The position numbers were made by a program, and so were the translations under genes. This document shows positions 32,186-40,677 of a DNA stretch of 64,000 nt, piece after piece. Within the stretch, counting starts at the first letter, position 1. Every line of letters begins with the position of its first letter. Under the pieces are notes generated by a model. That model did no database searches. It was given only the letters and a program-made list of their open reading frames with translations, and was not told the origin of the DNA. Source of the DNA: an uncultured beta proteobacterium (lineage in GTDB: Bacteria > Pseudomonadota > Gammaproteobacteria > Burkholderiales > Burkholderiaceae_C); contig CAJAES010000046.1 of the NCBI GenBank assembly GCA_903938815.1, positions 1 through 64,000 of the forward strand, read 5' to 3'.

Positions 32186-32509
32186 ATGACCGCCGACCAG
32201 ATCCTTGCCGAAATCCGTGAAGCCAACCTGTCGTACCTGATGCTGGCCCAGAGCCTCATCCGCACCGACCGCGAACAAGGCCTGTACCGCCTGGGCGTGA
32301 GCGAGGAGACCGCGGGCCTGATCGACATGCTGACCCCGGCCCAGATGATGAAGATCGCCGCTGGCAACACCCTGCTGTGCCGCTTCCGCATGGACGACGA
32401 CCTGGTGTGGAGCCTGCTCACCAGCCACGGCAAGGCCGCGGCGAACGACGGCGTGTCCCGCCTGCACGCTTCCATCCTGATGGCAGGTCGCCATCAGGAA
32501 GCTGCCTGA
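32186..32509 (+). CDS. flhD: Flagellar master regulator subunit FlhD
   Basis: A 107-residue protein matching FlhD, which with FlhC forms the FlhD4C2 activator of class II flagellar promoters. It starts TADQILAEIREANLSYLMLA and contains QSLIRTDREQGLYRLGVSEE and LTPAQMMKIAAGNTLLCRFR. A GGAG site precedes the ATG. It is followed after 56 nt by flhC; the pair ends at a strong terminator. Confidence 0.96.
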   Translation: MTADQILAEIREANLSYLMLAQSLIRTDREQGLYRLGVSEETAGLIDMLTPAQMMKIAAGNTLLCRFRMDDDLVWSLLTSHGKAAANDGVSRLHASILMAGRHQEAA

Positions 32510-32565
32510 CACCCGTTCGGCACCCCCGTCCGGCTACACCTCAAAAGATTCCAGGAGAGAGAACC

Positions 32566-33117
32566 ATGGCCCGCGTCAAGAGCATCCTGACCGAAGCGAA
32601 GCAGATCGACCGTGCTGTCACGCTCATCAACCTCGGCGCCCGCCTGCAGGTGCTGGAGAGCGAGACCGACCTCAGCTACGAGCGCCTTCTGCGCCTGTAC
32701 AAGGAAGTCGCGGGCAAGAGCCCGAGCAAGGGCCAGCTCCCGTTCTCCACCGACTGGTTCATGACCTGGCAGCCGAACATCCACTCGAGCCTGTTCCTGA
32801 ACATCCACGAGTACCTGAACAAGACGTCCGAGATGGACGAGATCGACGCCGTCATCAAGGCCTACCAGCTCTACCTGGAGCAGCTCCAGGCCCAGGGTCT
32901 CGAGCCGATGCTGAGCGTGACCCGCGCCTGGCGCCTGGTGAAGTTCGTCGATAACGGCATGCTCACCATGACCACCTGCAGCAGCTGCGGCGGCCACTAT
33001 GTGACGCACCCGCACGAGATCGCGCGCCACTTCGTGTGCGGCCTGTGCAACCCCCCGGCGCGTGCCGGCAAGGGCAAGCAGGCGGGTTCGCTGCAAATTC
33101 CGTCACACGCTCACTGA
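32566..33117 (+). CDS. flhC: Flagellar master regulator subunit FlhC
   Basis: A 183-residue DNA-binding partner of FlhD. It shows QIDRAVTLINLGARLQVLES, YKEVAGKSPSKGQLPFSTDW and the zinc site made by CSSCGG and CGLC near residues 140-165. A clear AGGAGAGA ribosome site lies before ATG 32566. FlhDC should control the fhl/flg class II operons in this window. Confidence 0.96.
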   Translation: MARVKSILTEAKQIDRAVTLINLGARLQVLESETDLSYERLLRLYKEVAGKSPSKGQLPFSTDWFMTWQPNIHSSLFLNIHEYLNKTSEMDEIDAVIKAYQLYLEQLQAQGLEPMLSVTRAWRLVKFVDNGMLTMTTCSSCGGHYVTHPHEIARHFVCGLCNPPARAGKGKQAGSLQIPSHAH

Positions 33118-33216
33118 CAGCTTCTCTCCAGTCCGGGCCGGCGGCGGCCGACAACCTGGACAGATACCGTGTCTTTCATTGCTTTGTCTCCTCCTGGCAC
33201 ATCCGTTGTGCCTTTC

Positions 33217-33246
33217 AAGCGGGTCCCTCGGGACCCGCTTTTTTTT
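33217..33246 (+). terminator. Rho-independent terminator of flhDC
   Basis: An 11-bp perfect stem (AAGCGGGTCCC / GGGACCCGCTT) followed by a run of eight T. It lies 100 nt after the flhC stop and isolates flhDC from the downstream methyltransferase and motility genes. Confidence 0.95.
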
Positions 33247-33383
33247 GGCCTGCGCACGGGCAGTGCCCCGGGGCGCCGCCGCGGGTCACTTCGATGCCCC
33301 GCAGCTGAAGCACTGTTTGGTACCACCGTTTCCACCCGCTGTTCCGGCGCTGGCAGGGCAGGGTCCGCACGGATACTGGCTGC

Positions 33384-34217
33384 ATGATGTCCACCCCACT
33401 CGCCGAAGCTCCGTGGCGCCGCTGGCCGCTACCGGCCGTGGCGGCCTGGGCGCTGGCCTGGGCGGTCTTCAACCTGCTGCTGGGCAGCGTCGGGGCGGTG
33501 CTTGCCGCCGCGACGGCGATGGCACTGGGTGCGGGCCTGGCCTGGCGCCAGCCCACGGCCTGGCGACGGGCGTGGGTCGCAGGGGGCTTCCCGCTCTCGG
33601 CGCTGGCCACCGGCGCAGCGGCCTCGATGCCCGCTTGGGCGTGGTTGCTTCCGCTGGCCGCCTTGATGTTCGTGTACCCGCTTCGCGCCTGGCGCGATGC
33701 ACCCCTGTTTCCCACGCCCGCAGGCGCGCTCGACGGGCTCGCCGCGAAGCTGCAGCTGCCAGCCGGTGCGCGCGTGCTCGATGCCGGGTGTGGCGTCGGC
33801 GACGGCCTGCGCGCCCTGCGCGCCGCGTGGCCCGGTTCGCAGGTGTCAGGCGTGGAATGGAGCGCGCCGCTGGCGCTGTGGGCGCGGCTGCGCTGCCCCT
33901 GGGCGAGCGTGAGCCGCGGCGACATGTGGCGCCCCGGCGCCTGGCACGGCCTGGCGCTCGTGTACCTGTTCCAGCGGCCGGAGAGCATGGCGCGCGCCTG
34001 GGCCAAGGCCTGCGATGAGATGCCTGCCGGCAGCTGGCTCGTGAGCCTCGAATTCAGCGTTCCCGGGCGTGAGCCCGACCTGGCCGCCGAACTGGCGGGG
34101 GGCCGTCCGGTGCTGGCTTGGCGCATACCGGCTCAACCCGCGCCGCGCGCCGCCGATAACCCTGTGCATGAGCCCGCGGCAAGTGCCTGCGGGACCTTCC
34201 TCAACCAACTCGACTGA
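33384..34217 (+). CDS. Membrane-anchored class I SAM methyltransferase-like protein
   Basis: A 277-residue protein. The first 110 residues hold three or four hydrophobic segments (AVAAWALAWAVFNLLLGSVG, AWLLPLAALMFVYPL). The rest is a short methyltransferase domain with ARVLDAGCGVGDGLRALRA near residue 130. The substrate is not known. It lies between flhDC and motA, and its last codons contain the motA sigma-28 promoter; the stop is 4 nt before the motA ATG. A flagellar function is suggested only by place. The start may be ATG 33384 or 33387. Confidence 0.78.
   Translation: MMSTPLAEAPWRRWPLPAVAAWALAWAVFNLLLGSVGAVLAAATAMALGAGLAWRQPTAWRRAWVAGGFPLSALATGAAASMPAWAWLLPLAALMFVYPLRAWRDAPLFPTPAGALDGLAAKLQLPAGARVLDAGCGVGDGLRALRAAWPGSQVSGVEWSAPLALWARLRCPWASVSRGDMWRPGAWHGLALVYLFQRPESMARAWAKACDEMPAGSWLVSLEFSVPGREPDLAAELAGGRPVLAWRIPAQPAPRAADNPVHEPAASACGTFLNQLD
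34133..34159 (+). promoter_or_regulatory. Sigma-28 promoter of motA
   Basis: TCAACCCG (34133-34140), an 11-nt spacer and a perfect GCCGATAA (34152-34159) lie inside the 3' end of the methyltransferase gene, 61 nt before the motA start. Confidence 0.85.
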
Positions 34218-34220
34218 ACC

Positions 34221-35081
34221 ATGTTCGTCATCATCGGCTGGGTCGTGGTGCTGGGTTGCGTGTTCGGGGTGTTCATCGCCCACGGCGGCAACATGGGCCC
34301 GATCATCAAGGCACTCCCCTGGGAGATGACCATGATCGGCGGCGCCACGCTGGGCGCCTTCCTGGTCAACAACCAGATGACGGTCATCAAGGCGACCCTG
34401 GGTGGCGTGGGCGCGTGCTTCAAGGGCGGCAAGTACACCAAGGCGCGCTACATGGAGCTGCTGGCGCTGCTCTACGACATCCTTCAGAAGGCCCGCAAGG
34501 AGGGCCTGATGTCGATCGAGAAGGACGTCGAGGATCCGCACACTTCCCCGCTGTTCCAGAAGTATCCCGGCGTCGGCAATGACCACCATGTCACGGAGTT
34601 CATCACCGACTACCTGCGCATGATGGTCTCCGGCAACCTGAACGCCCATGAGATCGAGTCGCTGATGGACAGCGAGATCGAGACCCATCACCACGAGGCG
34701 CATGCGCCTGTCGCCGCGATCCAGCGCGTGGCGGGCGGCCTGCCGGCCTTCGGCATCGTGGCGGCGGTGCTGGGCGTGATCAAGACCATGGGCTCGGTCG
34801 GCCAGCCGCCCGCAGTGCTGGGCGGCATGATCGGCTCGGCGCTGGTCGGCACCTTCCTCGGGATCCTGCTGGCCTATGCCTTCGCCGAGCCGCTCGCCGG
34901 CCTGCTGGAGCAGAAGGTCGAGGAGAGCGGCAAGGAACTTCAGTGCATCAAGACCACGCTGCTGGCCAGCATGCAGGGCTATGCGCCGCAGGTGGCCATC
35001 GAGTTCGGGCGCAAGGTCCTGGTGTCCACGGCTCGCCCCACCTTCAACGAGCTCGAGTCGCACGTGAAGGGCAAGAAGTGA
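34221..35081 (+). CDS. motA: Flagellar motor stator protein MotA
   Basis: A 286-residue four-segment membrane protein of the proton channel. It has the N-terminal FVIIGWVVVLGCVFGVFIAHGG, the cytoplasmic KARKEGLMSIEKDVEDP loop with charged residues that contact FliG, and GGLPAFGIVAAVLGVIKTM with the conserved proline of the third segment. The length is normal. A sigma-28 promoter sits just upstream. Confidence 0.97.
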   Translation: MFVIIGWVVVLGCVFGVFIAHGGNMGPIIKALPWEMTMIGGATLGAFLVNNQMTVIKATLGGVGACFKGGKYTKARYMELLALLYDILQKARKEGLMSIEKDVEDPHTSPLFQKYPGVGNDHHVTEFITDYLRMMVSGNLNAHEIESLMDSEIETHHHEAHAPVAAIQRVAGGLPAFGIVAAVLGVIKTMGSVGQPPAVLGGMIGSALVGTFLGILLAYAFAEPLAGLLEQKVEESGKELQCIKTTLLASMQGYAPQVAIEFGRKVLVSTARPTFNELESHVKGKK

Positions 35082-35239
35082 CGCAGTCGCCCGCCGCGCC
35101 CCAGCGAGAGCTGCCGCTGCAGCCTGCGGGAGCGCCTGCGCCGCGCTCGCATGCGAGCGTGCTGCCGCGCGCCGCGGCACCGGGCTTTCGCGGCTCGCGG
35201 CCCATGCCGCTGATTCCGGAGACACAAGATGGCCGGTGA
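35078..35239 (+). CDS. Possible 53-residue Pro/Ala-rich ORF bridging motA and motB
   Basis: A GTG overlaps the motA stop (GTGA) and opens a frame, VTQSPAAPQRELPLQPAGA onwards, that ends 11 nt inside motB. The geometry is that of a translationally coupled gene, but the composition is low-complexity and no family is recognised. It may simply be open by chance in GC-rich DNA. It contains a perfect 16-nt palindrome, CGCTCGCATGCGAGCG (35144-35159), that could be an mRNA hairpin. Confidence 0.2.
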   Translation: MTQSPAAPQRELPLQPAGAPAPRSHASVLPRAAAPGFRGSRPMPLIPETQDGR

Positions 35240-36200
35240 CGCGAAGAAGCTGCAGCCGATCATCGTCAAGAGGATCAAGAAGACGGGCCATGCGGCGCAC
35301 GGCGGCGCCTGGAAGATCGCCTATGCCGACTTCGTGACGGCCATGATGGCGTTCTTCCTGCTGATGTGGCTGTTGGGTTCCACGACCGAAGGCGACAAGA
35401 AGGGTATTGCCGACTACTTCCAGTCGCCGCTCAAGGTTGCGTTGATGGGCGGCTCCGGCTCGGGAGATTCCTCGCACCTCATCAAGGGCGGCGGCGCCGA
35501 CATGACCCGCACGACCGGCCAGGTCAAGGGCGGCGAGACGGCGGCCGAACGCCGCACGATCAACCTGAAGGCGCTGAAGGACGAGCAGCGGCGCGCTGAG
35601 ATCTCGCGCCTGGAAGACCTGATGAAGCGCGTGAAGGACAAGCTCGCGCAGAACCCGCAGCTCGCTGCGATGAGCGCGCAGATCCGGCTCGACATGACGC
35701 ACGATGGCCTGCGCATCCAGATCGTCGACGAATTCGACCGCCCGATGTTCCTGAGCGGCAGCGCCGTTGTTCAGTCGCACATGCGTGAAATCCTGCGCAC
35801 CATCGGCGGCGTGCTGGCGGAGGTGCCCAACCGCATCACGCTGGAAGGCCACACCGACGCGGCGATCTTCTCAGGCGAGCAGCGCGGCTACAGCAACTGG
35901 GAGCTGTCCGCCGACCGGGCCAACGCGTCCAGGCGCGAGCTCACGGCGGGCGGCCTGCCCACCGACCACATGCTGCGCGTGCAGGGCCTGGCCGACAGCC
36001 GCCCCTTCGACGACAAGGACCCACGTGCGCCCGCCAACCGTCGCATCAGCATCATCGTCATGAACCGCGACGCCGAGGATCGCTTCTTCGGCCGGGATCC
36101 CGACGCCGAGGCGGCGGAGGAGACGCCCGCCTTGCCTTCCATCAAACCCGATTTCGCTCCGCGCAGCGAACCCTCAAGCCCTGCCGCCGCACGCCGATAA
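35229..36200 (+). CDS. motB: Flagellar motor stator protein MotB
   Basis: A 323-residue protein. The single membrane segment contains KIAYADFVTAMMAFFLLMWL with the proton-carrying aspartate (about residue 36). Residues 150-275 are the OmpA-like peptidoglycan-binding domain, with ITLEGHTDAA and NWELSADRANASRREL. A GGAG site precedes ATG 35229. Its stop codon is the last part of the cheY sigma-28 -10 box. Confidence 0.97.
   Translation: MAGDAKKLQPIIVKRIKKTGHAAHGGAWKIAYADFVTAMMAFFLLMWLLGSTTEGDKKGIADYFQSPLKVALMGGSGSGDSSHLIKGGGADMTRTTGQVKGGETAAERRTINLKALKDEQRRAEISRLEDLMKRVKDKLAQNPQLAAMSAQIRLDMTHDGLRIQIVDEFDRPMFLSGSAVVQSHMREILRTIGGVLAEVPNRITLEGHTDAAIFSGEQRGYSNWELSADRANASRRELTAGGLPTDHMLRVQGLADSRPFDDKDPRAPANRRISIIVMNRDAEDRFFGRDPDAEAAEETPALPSIKPDFAPRSEPSSPAAARR
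36174..36200 (+). promoter_or_regulatory. Sigma-28 promoter of cheY
   Basis: TCAAGCCC (36174-36181), an 11-nt spacer and a perfect GCCGATAA (36193-36200), 36 nt before cheY. The final TAA is the motB stop codon, so promoter and coding sequence share bases. Confidence 0.88.
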
Positions 36201-36236
36201 CGGCTGCAGAACCATCCGTCCCAAGGACCGACCGCC

Positions 36237-36635
36237 ATGAGCAACCCCAGCGACCTGAAGTTCCTGATCGTCGACGACTTCTCGACCATGCGACGCATCG
36301 TGCGAGGCCTGCTCAAGGAGATGGGCTGCAACAACGCCGACGAGGCCGAGGACGGCGCCATTGCCCTGAGCATGCTGAAGTCGCACAAGTTCGACTTCGT
36401 CGTCTCCGACATCAACATGCCCAACATGAACGGCTTCGACCTGCTCAAGGCCATCAAGGCCGAAGACAGCCTCAAGCACATTCCGGTGCTGATGGTCACG
36501 GCCGAGGCGCGCAAGGAAGACATCGTGATGGCGGCGCAGAGCGGCGCCGCCGGCTACATCGTGAAGCCATTCACCAAGGCGACTCTGGAGGAAAAAGTCC
36601 AGAAGATCCTCCAGAAGCTGGCCGCCACGGCCTGA
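36237..36635 (+). CDS. cheY: Chemotaxis response regulator CheY
   Basis: A 132-residue single receiver domain. It has the acidic pair in [16 protein letters not shown], the phosphorylated aspartate in [16 protein letters not shown] (about residue 60), the threonine in [11 protein letters not shown] and the lysine in GYIVKPF. Phospho-CheY binds FliM to change motor rotation. It is followed by its phosphatase gene cheZ; cheA and receptors are not in the window. Confidence 0.96.
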   Translation: MSNPSDLKFLIVDDFSTMRRIVRGLLKEMGCNNADEAEDGAIALSMLKSHKFDFVVSDINMPNMNGFDLLKAIKAEDSLKHIPVLMVTAEARKEDIVMAAQSGAAGYIVKPFTKATLEEKVQKILQKLAATA

Positions 36636-36667
36636 ACGTCAGCACGGCAACCCACCGGGAAATCACC

Positions 36668-37300
36668 ATGAAGATGGAATCTGCCGAGACGCTGACGCAG
36701 CGCGCAGTTCGTGAAGCCAGCACCACGGAGGTGTTCGTCCAGGTCGGCACGATCACGCGTCTGCTGCACGACACCCTGGCCCAGCTGGGTGTCATGCCGC
36801 AGCTCCAGCGCGCCGCCGATGGCCTGCCCGACGCGCGCAGCCGCCTGAACTACATCGCCGACAAGACCGCCAGCGCGGCCGAGAAGGTGCTCAACACCGT
36901 CGACAACGCCAAGGCCGAACAGGCCGCCATTGCCGAGAAGACTCGTCTGCTGGCCGCCGCGCTGATGGCCAACCCGGTGAAGGCCGTGGCCAGCGGCGCC
37001 GTGCTGAACTTCGTGCAGGACGTCGAATCCGCCACCGCGCGCACCGACGGCCACCTGACCGACATCATGCTGGCTCAGGACTTCCACGACCTCACCGGCC
37101 AGGTGGTGGCCAAGGTGGTCACGCTCGCCAATGATCTGGAAGGCAGCCTGCTCAAGCTGCTGATGCAGGTGATCCCCGCGGATCAGGTGCACAAGGTCGA
37201 GATGGTGCTCCAGGGCCCCGTCACCGACGCCGAAGGTCGCACCGATGTGGTGAGCAACCAGGGCGAGGTCGACGACCTGCTCGCTTCACTGGGGTTCTGA
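36668..37300 (+). CDS. cheZ: CheY-P phosphatase CheZ
   Basis: A 210-residue helical protein. The active-site helix LAQDFHDLTGQVVAKVV carries the glutamine-aspartate region of CheZ, and the C-terminus DDLLASLGF is the conserved CheY-binding tail. The long hairpin helices cover residues 40-160. It lies 32 nt behind cheY, probably in the same transcript. Confidence 0.95.
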   Translation: MKMESAETLTQRAVREASTTEVFVQVGTITRLLHDTLAQLGVMPQLQRAADGLPDARSRLNYIADKTASAAEKVLNTVDNAKAEQAAIAEKTRLLAAALMANPVKAVASGAVLNFVQDVESATARTDGHLTDIMLAQDFHDLTGQVVAKVVTLANDLEGSLLKLLMQVIPADQVHKVEMVLQGPVTDAEGRTDVVSNQGEVDDLLASLGF

Positions 37301-37420
37301 CCCCCTGACGGGACCTGCGCGCGGTAGCTCGAACACCGCGCTGTTTGGCCGGCTTATCCGGCTCAGGTTCCTTCCGCTTCCCGGCACCATGGCAGGGCTC
37401 ATACCGAGCCCACACACGCC

Positions 37421-38575
37421 ATGGCCGACTCCCAGGACAAAAGACTACCCGCCACCGGCAAGAAGCTGGGCAAGGCGCGCAAGGAAGGCCAGGTCGCCCG
37501 GTCCCAGGACCTGGGCCACCTGGTGGCCTTCGCGGCCGGCGGCGCGCTGATCATCGGCATGCTGCGGCCGCTGACGGACTGGATGGTCTCGCTGCTGACG
37601 CAGGGCCTGCGCTTCGAGCGCAGTGCCGTCACGGACTCCCGCGCCATGACCACGCTGCTGTCGGACCAGAGCTGGCAGATGCTGGTCTTCGTGGTGCCTC
37701 TCGGCATCGTGATGGGCTTGGTGGCCATTGCGGCCAGCGCCTTGTCGGGCGGCTGGAACTTCACGCTCCAGCCCATACAGCCCAAGTTCAGCAAGCTCAA
37801 CCCGCTCTCCGGGCTGCAGCGCATGTTCTCGTTCGGGCAGCTGACGCCGATGCTGAAGTCCTGCCTGCTGGCGCTGGTCCTGTTCATCACGGGCGCGCTG
37901 TACCTGAAGCGCCACCTCGAGGACTTCGCGCAGCTCATCACGCAACCGCTGCACTCCGCGCTGGCCGGCGCGGGCGAGATCGTCCTTGGCGGGCTGATGC
38001 TGATGCTGCTCGTGCTGGCCGTCTTCGCGGCGGTGGATGTGCCGCTGCAGCGGTTCCTTCTGGCGCGCAACCTCAAGATGAGCTTCGAGGAAGTCAAGCA
38101 GGAGAACAAGGACGCCGAGGGCAACACCGAGGTCAAGGGCAAGATCAGGGCGACCATGCGCGCCCGCGCCCAGAAGCGGATGCTCGCCGCCGTGCCGCAG
38201 GCCGACATCGTCGTGATGAACCCGACTCACTTTGCCGTGGCCCTGAAATACGAGGAAGGGGGCGCCGGCGCTCCCCGCGTGGTGGCCAAGGGTGCCGACC
38301 TGATGGCCCTCAAGATCCGCGACACCGCCGCTGCGGCCAAGGTGCCGGTGCTGCAGGCGCCGCCGCTGGCGCGCGCGCTGTACGCCCACTGCGAGATCGA
38401 CCAGGAAATCCCGGGCCCGCTCTTCGCCGCCGTGGCGCAGGTGCTGGCGTGGGTCTTCCAGCTTCGCGCCGCCATCGCCAACGGCGCACCGCTGCCGTCC
38501 GCACCCGCATCCATCGTGGTGCCGCCTGAACTCGACCCCCTCAACCGGAAGCGTCGCCCGGGAGCTGAAACATGA
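37421..38575 (+). CDS. flhB: Flagellar export switch protein FlhB
   Basis: A 384-residue export-gate protein. It opens with the soluble SQDKRLPATGKKLGKARKEG, has four membrane segments between residues 30 and 215, and contains the autocleavage site NPTHFAVALKY near residue 267. FlhB switches substrate specificity from hook to filament. It ends in an ATGA overlap with flhA. The 120-nt gap before it holds no clear sigma-28 site, consistent with a class II operon. Confidence 0.97.
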   Translation: MADSQDKRLPATGKKLGKARKEGQVARSQDLGHLVAFAAGGALIIGMLRPLTDWMVSLLTQGLRFERSAVTDSRAMTTLLSDQSWQMLVFVVPLGIVMGLVAIAASALSGGWNFTLQPIQPKFSKLNPLSGLQRMFSFGQLTPMLKSCLLALVLFITGALYLKRHLEDFAQLITQPLHSALAGAGEIVLGGLMLMLLVLAVFAAVDVPLQRFLLARNLKMSFEEVKQENKDAEGNTEVKGKIRATMRARAQKRMLAAVPQADIVVMNPTHFAVALKYEEGGAGAPRVVAKGADLMALKIRDTAAAAKVPVLQAPPLARALYAHCEIDQEIPGPLFAAVAQVLAWVFQLRAAIANGAPLPSAPASIVVPPELDPLNRKRRPGAET

Positions 38576-40677
38576 ATGAACTGATGCGACGCCTGAATGC
38601 CCTGATGGGCCCTCACGCCGGCAAGGTGGCGGCCGGCATGGCACCGCTCTTCGTCGTGATGATGCTGGCGATGATGGTGCTGCCGTTGCCGCCCTTCATG
38701 CTGGATCTGCTTTTCACCTTCAACATCGCCTTGTCGCTGATGGTCATGATGGTGGCGGCGCACATGGTCAAGCCGCTGGACTTCACGGCGCTTCCTTCAG
38801 TGCTGCTGGTGACGACCCTGCTGCGTCTGTCACTGAACGTGGCATCCACCCGCGTGGTGCTGCTCGAGGGCCACAACGGCCCTGCGGCGGCGGGGCAGGT
38901 GATCGAGTCCTTCGGCCACTTCCTGATCGGCGGCAACTTCGCGGTCGGCCTGATCGTCTTCGCGATCCTGGTCGTCATCAACTTCATCGTCGTCACCAAG
39001 GGCGCAGAGCGCATCGCCGAGGTGGGCGCTCGTTTCACCCTGGATGCGATGCCCGGCAAGCAGATGGCCATCGACGCCGACCTGAACGCCGGCCTGATCG
39101 ACGAGCAGGAAGCCAAGAAGCGCCGCTCGGAAGTCAGCGAGGAAGCCGACTTCTTCGGCTCCATGGACGGCGCCAGCAAGTACGTTCGCGGCGATGCGAT
39201 GGCGGGTTTGCTGATCCTGTTCATCAACATCATCGGCGGCTTCATCATCGGCATGGCCATGCACGGCTTGTCGGCTGGCGATGCCGCGTCGACCTACGTC
39301 ACGCTGGCGGTTGGCGACGCGCTCGTGGCGCAGATCCCGGCGCTGCTGATCTCGGTGGCCTCGGCGATGGTCGTGTCCCGCGTGGGCAAGGACCAGGACA
39401 TCGGCACGCAGATCCGCAGCCAGGTCTTCGAGTCGCCCCGGTCCATCGCCATCACGGCCGGCATCGTGGGTGCCCTGGGCCTGGTGCCCGGCATGCCGAA
39501 CCTGGTGTTCCTGCTCATCGGCGGCGCGCTGGCGGCGCTGTCCTGGAGCCTCACTCAACGCAAGAAGGTCGCGGCGGCACAGCCCGAGCGCAAGCCGGGC
39601 GAGGCGGATGCGCCGCTGGCCGGCAACGAGGCCAGCTGGGACGACCTGGCCCCGGTGGACACGCTGGGCCTGGAGGTGGGTTACCGCCTGATCACGCTGG
39701 TCGACAAGACGCGTGCGGCCCAGGCCGGCAGCGACCTGCTGGGCCGCATCAAGGGCGTGCGCAAGAAGTTCGCGCAGGATGTCGGCTTCCTGCCGCCGTC
39801 GGTGCACATCCGGGACAACCTCGAGCTCAAGCCCAGCGTCTACCGCGTCACGCTGCGTGGCGCCGTGGTGGGGGAGGGCGAGGCCTTCCCGGGCCAGCTG
39901 CTGGCCATCAACCCGGGCGGCGCAACCCAGATGCTGCCCGGCACCAAGACCATGGACCCGGCCTTCGGCCTGCCCGCGGTCTGGATCGATGAACGCCACC
40001 GCGAGACGGCACAGATGGCCGGATTTACGGTAGTTGATTGCGCGACCGTCGTGGCGACCCATCTTTCACACTTGATGCAGGTGAACGCCGCGAAGCTTCT
40101 GGGTCGAGTCGAAGTGCAGCAGCTGGTCGAGCATGTCACCAAACTGGCCCCCAAGCTGATCGAGGACGTGGTGCCCAAGATGGTAGGAATCGCCACTCTG
40201 CAGAAAGTGCTGCAACTGTTGCTGGAAGAAGGCGTGCACATCCGCGACATGCGCTCCATCGTCGAATGCCTGGCCGAACACGCTTCCACCGTGACCGATC
40301 CCGGCGAGCTGGCACGCCGCATCCGGGTGCACCTCGCCCCGGCCATCGTGCAGCAGATCTACGGCCCGGTGAAGGAACTCGACGTCATCGCGTTGGACCC
40401 CGAACTCGAGCGCCTGGTGACCCAGGCCCTCAACTCGCCGCACGGCGCGGCGCTGGACCCCGGCGTGGCCGACGCGCTCAGCCGCGGCGCCGCCCAGAAC
40501 GCACAGAAGCAGGAAGACCTGGGCGTGCCCGCCTGCCTGCTGGTGCCCGACATGATCCGCGCCCCGATGGCGCGGCTTCTCAAGCGCGCGGCCCCCCGCA
40601 TGAAGGTGCTGGGCCACAGCGAGATACCTGACACACACACGATCCGGATCGGTTCGATCATCGGGAGCACGGCATGA
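38572..40677 (+). CDS. flhA: Flagellar export gate protein FlhA
   Basis: A 701-residue protein of normal length. About eight membrane segments occupy residues 20-320, with the FHIPEP-region equivalent near LPSVLLVTTLLRLSLNVAST and the cytoplasmic VTKGAERIAEVGARFTLDAMPGK-type loop. Residues 345-700 are the FlhAc substrate-docking domain. It overlaps flhB and flhF by ATGA on both sides. Confidence 0.97.
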   Translation: MNELMRRLNALMGPHAGKVAAGMAPLFVVMMLAMMVLPLPPFMLDLLFTFNIALSLMVMMVAAHMVKPLDFTALPSVLLVTTLLRLSLNVASTRVVLLEGHNGPAAAGQVIESFGHFLIGGNFAVGLIVFAILVVINFIVVTKGAERIAEVGARFTLDAMPGKQMAIDADLNAGLIDEQEAKKRRSEVSEEADFFGSMDGASKYVRGDAMAGLLILFINIIGGFIIGMAMHGLSAGDAASTYVTLAVGDALVAQIPALLISVASAMVVSRVGKDQDIGTQIRSQVFESPRSIAITAGIVGALGLVPGMPNLVFLLIGGALAALSWSLTQRKKVAAAQPERKPGEADAPLAGNEASWDDLAPVDTLGLEVGYRLITLVDKTRAAQAGSDLLGRIKGVRKKFAQDVGFLPPSVHIRDNLELKPSVYRVTLRGAVVGEGEAFPGQLLAINPGGATQMLPGTKTMDPAFGLPAVWIDERHRETAQMAGFTVVDCATVVATHLSHLMQVNAAKLLGRVEVQQLVEHVTKLAPKLIEDVVPKMVGIATLQKVLQLLLEEGVHIRDMRSIVECLAEHASTVTDPGELARRIRVHLAPAIVQQIYGPVKELDVIALDPELERLVTQALNSPHGAALDPGVADALSRGAAQNAQKQEDLGVPACLLVPDMIRAPMARLLKRAAPRMKVLGHSEIPDTHTIRIGSIIGSTA

